From [Clostridium] symbiosum (GTDB taxonomy: Bacteria > Bacillota > Clostridia > Lachnospirales > Lachnospiraceae): a stretch of 48,792 bases of DNA. This document shows, piece after piece, positions 44,458-48,792 of the stretch. The position numbers and the translations under genes are program-made. The notes under the pieces were generated by a model, which was given only the letters and a program-made list of their open reading frames with translations, was not told the origin of the DNA and made no database searches. The stretch is taken from NCBI GenBank assembly GCA_021769625.1, contig JAETSN010000030.1, positions 1 through 48,792 on the forward strand. Direction: 5' to 3'. Each line of letters starts with the position of its first letter. The first letter of the stretch is position 1.

Positions 44458-44486
44458 TTGAAATTGGTGGGATTTGATCGTATGCT
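44458..44486 (+). promoter_or_regulatory. promoter for the AAA/PD-(D/E)XK gene
   Basis: TTGAAA (44458-44463) and TATGCT (44481-44486) are 17 bases apart, about 40 bases before the coding region. It suggests that this gene is transcribed separately from the kinase operon. Confidence 0.5.
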
Positions 44487-44527
44487 AAAGGCAGTTCAGG
44501 AAACGAAGCCATGAAAGGAGTATGGAT

Positions 44528-46207
44528 ATGGCAAGAACCGTAGGAATCGGGATACAGAGCTTTGAAGATATTAGGAAAAATGATTGCTTCTATGTGGATA
44601 AGACAATGTTTATTAAGGAGTGGTGGGAAAATAGGGACAGCGTAACTTTGATCACCCGTCCCCGCCGTTTCGGAAAAACATTGGCAATGAGTATGCTGGA
44701 ACAGTTTTTTTCGGTGAAATATGCAGGCAGGAGAGAGCTGTTTGAGGGGCTTGCCATCTGGGAGGAGAAGGAGTACCGGGAGCTTCAGGGGACGTATCCG
44801 GTACTCTTTCTTAGCTTTGCAGGAGTGAAGGAAACTTCTTTTTTGCAGGCGAGGAAAAAGATTTGTCAATACATTAAGGAACAGTACAACAAGTGTGATT
44901 TTTTGCTGAAGGGAGATTGCCTGAATGACGGTGAAAAGGAACAATATGGAAAGGTTTCAGCAGAGATGGAAGACTATGCGGCTTCCGATTCGCTGAAAAA
45001 CCTTTCCGATTACCTGTGCCGTTATTACGGGAGGAAAGTCATCATTCTTCTGGACGAGTATGATACGCCCATGCAGGAGGCTTATGTAAACGGGTACTGG
45101 GAGGAGATGGTTGCTTTTATCAGGGGCTTGTTTAACGCTGCCTTTAAGACGAACCCCTATCTGGAACGTGCCGTTATGACGGGTATCACCAGGGTCAGCA
45201 AGGAATCTGTCTTCTCGGATCTCAATAACCTGGAGGTGGTGACAACCACCTCGGAGAAATATATGGATGCCTTTGGGTTTACGGAGGAGGAGGTCTTTCG
45301 GTCTTTGGAGGAGTATGGGCTTTCGGATCAAAGGGAGGCGGTACGAGATTGGTATGACGGGTTTATCTTCGGAAGCAAAAAGGATATTTACAACCCCTGG
45401 TCAATCTTAAATTATCTTGACAAGAGAAAGTTTTCCACCTACTGGGCCAACACCAGCAGCAACAGCCTGGCCGGGAAGCTGATCCGGGAGGGAAGCTCTG
45501 ACATCAAGATCATCATGGAGGATCTTCTGCAGGGGAAATCCTTTTCCGTAAAGCTTGACGAGCAGATCGTATTCAGCCAGCTTGGAAACAGTGAGAGCGC
45601 CATCTGGAGCCTTCTTTTGGCCAGCGGCTATCTGAAGGCGAAGAGCTACGTCATAAAGGGAGGAAAAACCATATGCCAGCTTGTGCTGACCAATATGGAG
45701 GTTCGCCTGATGTTTGAGGAAATGGTGGAGGGGTGGTTTGCAGACTTTACACCGGCGTATAATGGGTTTGTGAAAGCTCTGCTGAGGAATGATAAGAAGG
45801 AAATGAACATCTACATGAATAAGGTTGCCCTGGCCACATTCAGCTATTTTGACACGGGGGCAGGGTCATCGGAGCACAGCGAGCCGGAACGGTTCTACCA
45901 CGGGTTCGTTCTGGGGCTTCTGGTGGACCTTCGGGAGTGCTATACTCTGACATCCAATCGTGAGAGCGGCTACGGCCGGTACGATGTGATGCTGGAGCCG
46001 TTGAAGGGAGAAGGGGACGCCATCATTATGGAATTCAAGGTTCACGATCCGGGGGAGGAGAGTACGCTTAAGGATACGGTGGAGGCGGCCCTGGCCCAGA
46101 TCGAGGGAAGGGGTTATGGGGCTTACCTGGAAGCTAAGGGAATCTCTCCAGAGCGGATAAGGAAGTACGGCTTTGCCTTTGAGGGAAAGAAGGTCCTCAT
46201 CGGGTGA
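44528..46207 (+). CDS. AAA-ATPase-like/PD-(D/E)XK nuclease-like protein (DUF1703 type)
   Basis: The 559-residue product belongs to a family expanded in gut clostridia and Bacteroidetes. The N-terminus ([21 protein letters not shown]) and the P-loop-like [15 protein letters not shown] are characteristic, as is LLDEYDTPM at about 175. The C-terminal PD-(D/E)XK-type domain shows [11 protein letters not shown] and then [11 protein letters not shown] (about 480-505), where D and the ExK residues would form the metal site. The function is uncertain; defence or mobile-element roles are proposed for relatives. The ATG at 44528 fits the AAAGGAG site better than 44522. Confidence 0.88.
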   Translation: MARTVGIGIQSFEDIRKNDCFYVDKTMFIKEWWENRDSVTLITRPRRFGKTLAMSMLEQFFSVKYAGRRELFEGLAIWEEKEYRELQGTYPVLFLSFAGVKETSFLQARKKICQYIKEQYNKCDFLLKGDCLNDGEKEQYGKVSAEMEDYAASDSLKNLSDYLCRYYGRKVIILLDEYDTPMQEAYVNGYWEEMVAFIRGLFNAAFKTNPYLERAVMTGITRVSKESVFSDLNNLEVVTTTSEKYMDAFGFTEEEVFRSLEEYGLSDQREAVRDWYDGFIFGSKKDIYNPWSILNYLDKRKFSTYWANTSSNSLAGKLIREGSSDIKIIMEDLLQGKSFSVKLDEQIVFSQLGNSESAIWSLLLASGYLKAKSYVIKGGKTICQLVLTNMEVRLMFEEMVEGWFADFTPAYNGFVKALLRNDKKEMNIYMNKVALATFSYFDTGAGSSEHSEPERFYHGFVLGLLVDLRECYTLTSNRESGYGRYDVMLEPLKGEGDAIIMEFKVHDPGEESTLKDTVEAALAQIEGRGYGAYLEAKGISPERIRKYGFAFEGKKVLIG

Positions 46208-46215
46208 AGAGACGG

Positions 46216-46355
46216 GGGAAGTGTGAAAAGATTTTCTAAGCGGTCAGAGGACACCCGCTAAGAAAATCTAAGTTTCACACTGAAGAATGCCAGGGACAGG
46301 CATTCTTCTCGCAGATTGTTTATGCCGCTGATGGCGGCATGTCGGGAAGTGTGAG
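46216..46355 (+). ncRNA. structured intergenic element, family 2, copy 2
   Basis: It starts ten bases after the AAA/nuclease stop. Stem 1 pairs 46221-46243 with 46255-46280, with the A-A mismatch and a three-base bulge (AAG) at the same places as copy 1. Stem 2 pairs AAGAATGCC (46283-46291) with GGCATTCTT (46299-46307). Stem 3 pairs ATGCCGC (46322-46328) with GCGGCAT (46334-46340). The linker GCAGATTGTTT is conserved. The direct repeat GGGAAGTGTGA marks both ends (46216-46226 and 46344-46354). The strand is inferred from the gene in front. The convergent sensor-kinase gene ends at 46403. Confidence 0.7.
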
Positions 46356-46402
46356 CAGATTCGCTGGAGTTGCAGGAAGAGTCTCTGCCGGAAAGTGCCG
46401 GA

Positions 46403-47785
46403 TCATACAGCGGCATGCTTTAAGCTGATGATGGTGTGGAAGGCTGCCACATCATCTTTGTAGTACATCTTTATATCCCCGTTGTATTTGCCGACCGCCT
46501 TCCGTATGCTTTTTATGCCGAATCCATGCTTCTTTTTATCGGGTTTGGAAGTGAAGGGCATACGGCGTTGGAAGGACGGTTGTTCAGAAAACGGGTTGCT
46601 GCGGCAGGAGTTGATCATGGTTATGACGACAAAGGGGGTATTTTCTTTTTTCTGAACAGTCATTTCTATAGATGCCCCGGGGATGCCCGTGCAGGCTTCC
46701 ACGGCATTATCGAGCAGATTGCAGAACAGAGAGGTGACATCATTGTCAGCCATAAAATTTACGGTGCCGCTCCGGATATCAGTGAGAAACGATATCTGCA
46801 GCGAGAGGCACTGTTTTTTATAGCGGCAGAGGATCGCGTTTAATAGCGCATGGTCGCATACTCTTGTGCTCTCTTTCAGGTCGGAGGAAAGCAGAAGCTG
46901 TTTTATATAAGCGGAAATCTTTTCATGATCACGCTGATCGTTTAACAGGGCGATGGACTGCAGGTGTTTTTTGATGTCGTGGATCAGGATGCTCTGGTTA
47001 TCGTGCTGGGTGAGCAGCATTTCGTAGTATTTTGCGGTGTCCGATTCCTTTTGGAGAAGGAGGAGCGTTTCGGCGTATTCGGAGTGCTTTTTTTGGTTAT
47101 ACTGGTTCAAACCGAAGACAAGCAGGCTGATGCCAAGAAGGAGTATGGCGCTTAGTGTGATCATCCAGTCTGATGTCCGGGGAAGGGCAGTGTTTTCACC
47201 GATGTTGATAAAAGTAGTTATTATGAAAGTGGCAGTGATCGGGATAATGCTGAGCAAAAAAACCGAGATATTTTGAGATGAATTATGAGAGTTTCTTCCC
47301 TTTAAAAGATGGATAAGGATATATATGATTAAATAAAATGAAATTTTACTGAAAGCCGACAAAATAGCAAGATTTCGGAAATAGGAAGTCTCGGCAAAAA
47401 AATGCGGAGAATATCGCAAAAGAATACCAAATGGGATCAGTTCACATGCGCCCATAATAGCGGTCAGTATGGAGGAATGGAATAGGGCTGAGAGCCATTT
47501 TAACTGATATTGGGAATATAAATATATAAAATTCGCTAAAAAATATAGTAAACTATTCAACCATGTTATTTCCGCTATCGATACTGCAAATAAGAACAGA
47601 TATAGAAGGGCAAGTATCAATACGCGTTTTTTTGCCGGTGCTTTTTGGAAACTTGCAGATTGAAAAGAAGTAGGTACAGATTCGTTATCTGCGGCAAGAA
47701 AAAGACTGGAAGAATACTGCCAGAGAATAACAGCTTCTGTAAATAATCCAAGAGAATAACAAATTGCATTATTCATTATAATCAC
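46403..47785 (-). CDS. AgrC-like GHKL sensor histidine kinase
   Basis: The 460-residue product has about six hydrophobic segments in its first 228 residues (roughly 54-72, 76-92, 98-123, 138-160, 173-195, 207-227). The kinase core follows: H269 in ILIHDIKKHL, N360 in LFCNLLDNAVEAC and the G-box GFGIKSIRKAV at about 421-431. This is the plan of peptide-sensing AgrC/ComD kinases. It overlaps the response-regulator gene by four bases. No AgrB or AgrD gene is seen inside the window; the signal source could lie beyond 48792 or elsewhere. Confidence 0.93.
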   Translation of the reverse strand: MIIMNNAICYSLGLFTEAVILWQYSSSLFLAADNESVPTSFQSASFQKAPAKKRVLILALLYLFLFAVSIAEITWLNSLLYFLANFIYLYSQYQLKWLSALFHSSILTAIMGACELIPFGILLRYSPHFFAETSYFRNLAILSAFSKISFYLIIYILIHLLKGRNSHNSSQNISVFLLSIIPITATFIITTFINIGENTALPRTSDWMITLSAILLLGISLLVFGLNQYNQKKHSEYAETLLLLQKESDTAKYYEMLLTQHDNQSILIHDIKKHLQSIALLNDQRDHEKISAYIKQLLLSSDLKESTRVCDHALLNAILCRYKKQCLSLQISFLTDIRSGTVNFMADNDVTSLFCNLLDNAVEACTGIPGASIEMTVQKKENTPFVVITMINSCRSNPFSEQPSFQRRMPFTSKPDKKKHGFGIKSIRKAVGKYNGDIKMYYKDDVAAFHTIISLKHAAV

Positions 47786-48489
47786 CTCAAACTTTCCAGA
47801 TAGAGAAGATAAGCTTCCTTAAAAGAAGTATATTTTCTTCTTGTGAGATAAGCGGTAAGTCGTCCACCGCCTAAATGTATGGTGGAATGGTCAAAATCCG
47901 AAATATGGTCAAAGTTTACGATAAAACTCCGGTGTGTCCGGATAAAACGGTTTTTGGGAAGGATATCTTCCCAGTACTGCATCGTATGGACGGATTCAAA
48001 ATCCTGCCGGGAGGTATGGACGATGACTTTTCTACCCAGAGATTCTACAGCTATGATAGAAGATGCAGGCAGAGTATGTATGCCCTGTCTCGTTTCAACG
48101 GGGAGGGTTCTGGTCAGGTTATGGTATAAGTCGACGGCATCTTTTATATTGCGGAAAAAGCGCTGTTTATCCAACGGTTTGGACAGATAACGAAATACAT
48201 GAAAGCGCATGGCATCATCAAGATACTCTATATAGGATGTAATGATCAGGATGATAATATTGTGATTTCTTTTTTTCAGTTCGCTGCCCACATAAATGCC
48301 ATTCATCCCAGGCATTTCCACATCGAGGAAGAGTATGTCAATATCCCCCTGATCTGCAAACAGGGATTCACCGCTGCGAAAACATGCTGTTTCAGGGCAT
48401 TTTATATGGGCGCTGGCAAAATAAGATCTGATGTATTTTTGTATCTGTTTTATGATCAGATCATCGTCGTCACAGATGCAGATTCGCAT
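47782..48489 (-). CDS. LytTR-family response regulator (AgrA-like)
   Basis: The 235-residue product has a receiver domain with acidic residues D7-D10, phospho-acceptor D56 in LFLDVEMPGMNG and K104 in LSKPLDK. A LytTR DNA-binding domain (about 130-235, with NRFIRTHRSFIVNFDHI) follows. It probably activates genes through paired direct repeats. An AAGGAAA site precedes the ATG and a good promoter lies at 48591-48619 on the same strand. It is transcribed with the kinase gene after it. Confidence 0.94.
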   Translation of the reverse strand: MRICICDDDDLIIKQIQKYIRSYFASAHIKCPETACFRSGESLFADQGDIDILFLDVEMPGMNGIYVGSELKKRNHNIIILIITSYIEYLDDAMRFHVFRYLSKPLDKQRFFRNIKDAVDLYHNLTRTLPVETRQGIHTLPASSIIAVESLGRKVIVHTSRQDFESVHTMQYWEDILPKNRFIRTHRSFIVNFDHISDFDHSTIHLGGGRLTAYLTRRKYTSFKEAYLLYLESLR

Positions 48490-48590
48490 GGCTTTTGGTT
48501 TCCTTTTTTGTCTCTATTTCCGCAGGCAATGAGCCAGACAGACATATTTGCATATATATATATTTGGCGAATGCCGCGAAGTCAGTCTAT

Positions 48591-48619
48591 ATTATATATC
48601 GGGGCATATGGAATTGCAA
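48591..48619 (-). promoter_or_regulatory. promoter for the AgrA/AgrC-like operon
   Basis: On the minus strand TTGCAA (48619-48614) and TATAAT (48596-48591) are 17 bases apart, about 100 bases before the regulator start. An alternating TA tract (about 48552-48562) lies in the leader. Confidence 0.6.
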
Positions 48620-48629
48620 AGGGATTTGT

Positions 48630-48792
48630 ATGAAAAGACATTTTTTTGCTTTATTTGGTTATTTTTCAGGTTGGAAACGGGTGTTTGACAGCTACATAAA
48701 GGAAAAAAGTTCTCAGGCCGCATCAGGCCTGGATTTTTTTGTCAATTTAATTGTTGCATTATATAGTATTATATGGTATTATATAGATATAT
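48630..48792 (+). CDS. possible small ORF running off the window end
   Basis: From ATG 48630, after an AAAGGGA site, a frame stays open for 54 codons to the end of the window. The product would have a positively charged N-terminus (MKRHFFALFGYFSGWKRVFD) and a hydrophobic end rich in Ile, Leu and Tyr. This could be a small membrane peptide next to the Agr-type genes. However, a hairpin with T-runs on both sides (48714-48740) lies inside it, which argues for an intergenic terminator. Weak candidate only. Confidence 0.2.
   Translation, partial: MKRHFFALFGYFSGWKRVFDSYIKEKSSQAASGLDFFVNLIVALYSIIWYYIDI
48714..48740. terminator. two-way terminator hairpin
   Basis: CAGGCC (48714-48719) pairs with GGCCTG (48726-48731). 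A seven-T run follows on the plus strand (48734-48740), and on the minus strand six T lie five bases beyond the stem (48703-48708). It could end transcripts from either side. Confidence 0.55.

Noticed and set aside
46385-46400. Hairpin CCGG-AAAGTG-CCGG as terminator of the AgrC-like gene
   Set aside because: The stem is only four to six pairs and no T-run follows on the minus strand.
48199-48633. Plus-strand 144-codon frame opposite the response regulator
   Set aside because: It is mostly antisense to the LytTR regulator gene and has no ribosome site.

Overview
The window looks like a chromosomal segment of a Firmicute of the class Clostridia, most likely a Lachnospiraceae-type gut anaerobe. 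The reasons are strong AGGAGG ribosome sites, moderate to high G+C with AT-rich intergenic islands, the LL-diaminopimelate aminotransferase (DapL) route to lysine and cell wall, a split purine pathway (PurO-type IMP cyclohydrolase plus stand-alone AICAR transformylase), a PD-(D/E)XK/AAA protein of a family common in gut clostridia, and an AgrC/AgrA-type two-component pair. No rRNA or tRNA gene, CRISPR array, intact insertion sequence or prophage was seen.

Layout. 1-7.6 kb: Hsp33 chaperone, glutamine-dependent NAD synthetase, two unrecognised membrane proteins, then glutamine synthetase with an ANTAR antiterminator-type protein behind it. 7.8-16.7 kb: dapF-dapL-aspS, a toxin-antitoxin pair, and the amidotransferase genes gatC, gatA and gatB; gatC is separated from gatAB by a truncated DUF4160 gene, a DUF2442 gene and a GNAT gene. 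16.9-18.7 kb: a Gfo/Idh oxidoreductase and a Maf protein with an unusual low-complexity insertion. 19-26.2 kb: one operon of a LevR-type regulator, a SIS-domain deglycase-like enzyme, a complete mannose-family PTS (EIIA, B, C, D) and a YitT membrane protein, arranged much like the gfr (glucoselysine/fructoselysine) system. 26.3-34.4 kb: a divergent LacI repressor and a ribose-type ABC transporter operon with an unknown TIM-barrel-like protein at its head and a BadF/NagK-type kinase at its end. 34.6-40.5 kb: a small membrane protein, IMP dehydrogenase, IMP cyclohydrolase, AICAR transformylase and glutaminyl-tRNA synthetase. 40.5-44.4 kb: a hybrid histidine kinase with a solute-binding lipoprotein. 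44.5-48.8 kb: an AAA/PD-(D/E)XK protein and, on the opposite strand, an AgrA/AgrC-like pair.

The most unusual content is non-coding. Two different families of structured intergenic elements each occur twice. Family 1 (3271-3412 and 7613-7800) has a shared core closed by a long, near-perfect terminal stem whose sequence differs completely between copies. Family 2 (29791-29927 and 46216-46355) has three hairpins with compensatory changes, plus a third strand copy that could compete for the first stem. Both look like undescribed structured RNAs or non-coding mobile elements. A 73-bp tandem repeat with two hairpins per unit follows guaB. The LevR-type regulator also appears to lack the GAFTGA loop and the acidic Walker B residues expected for sigma-54 activation.
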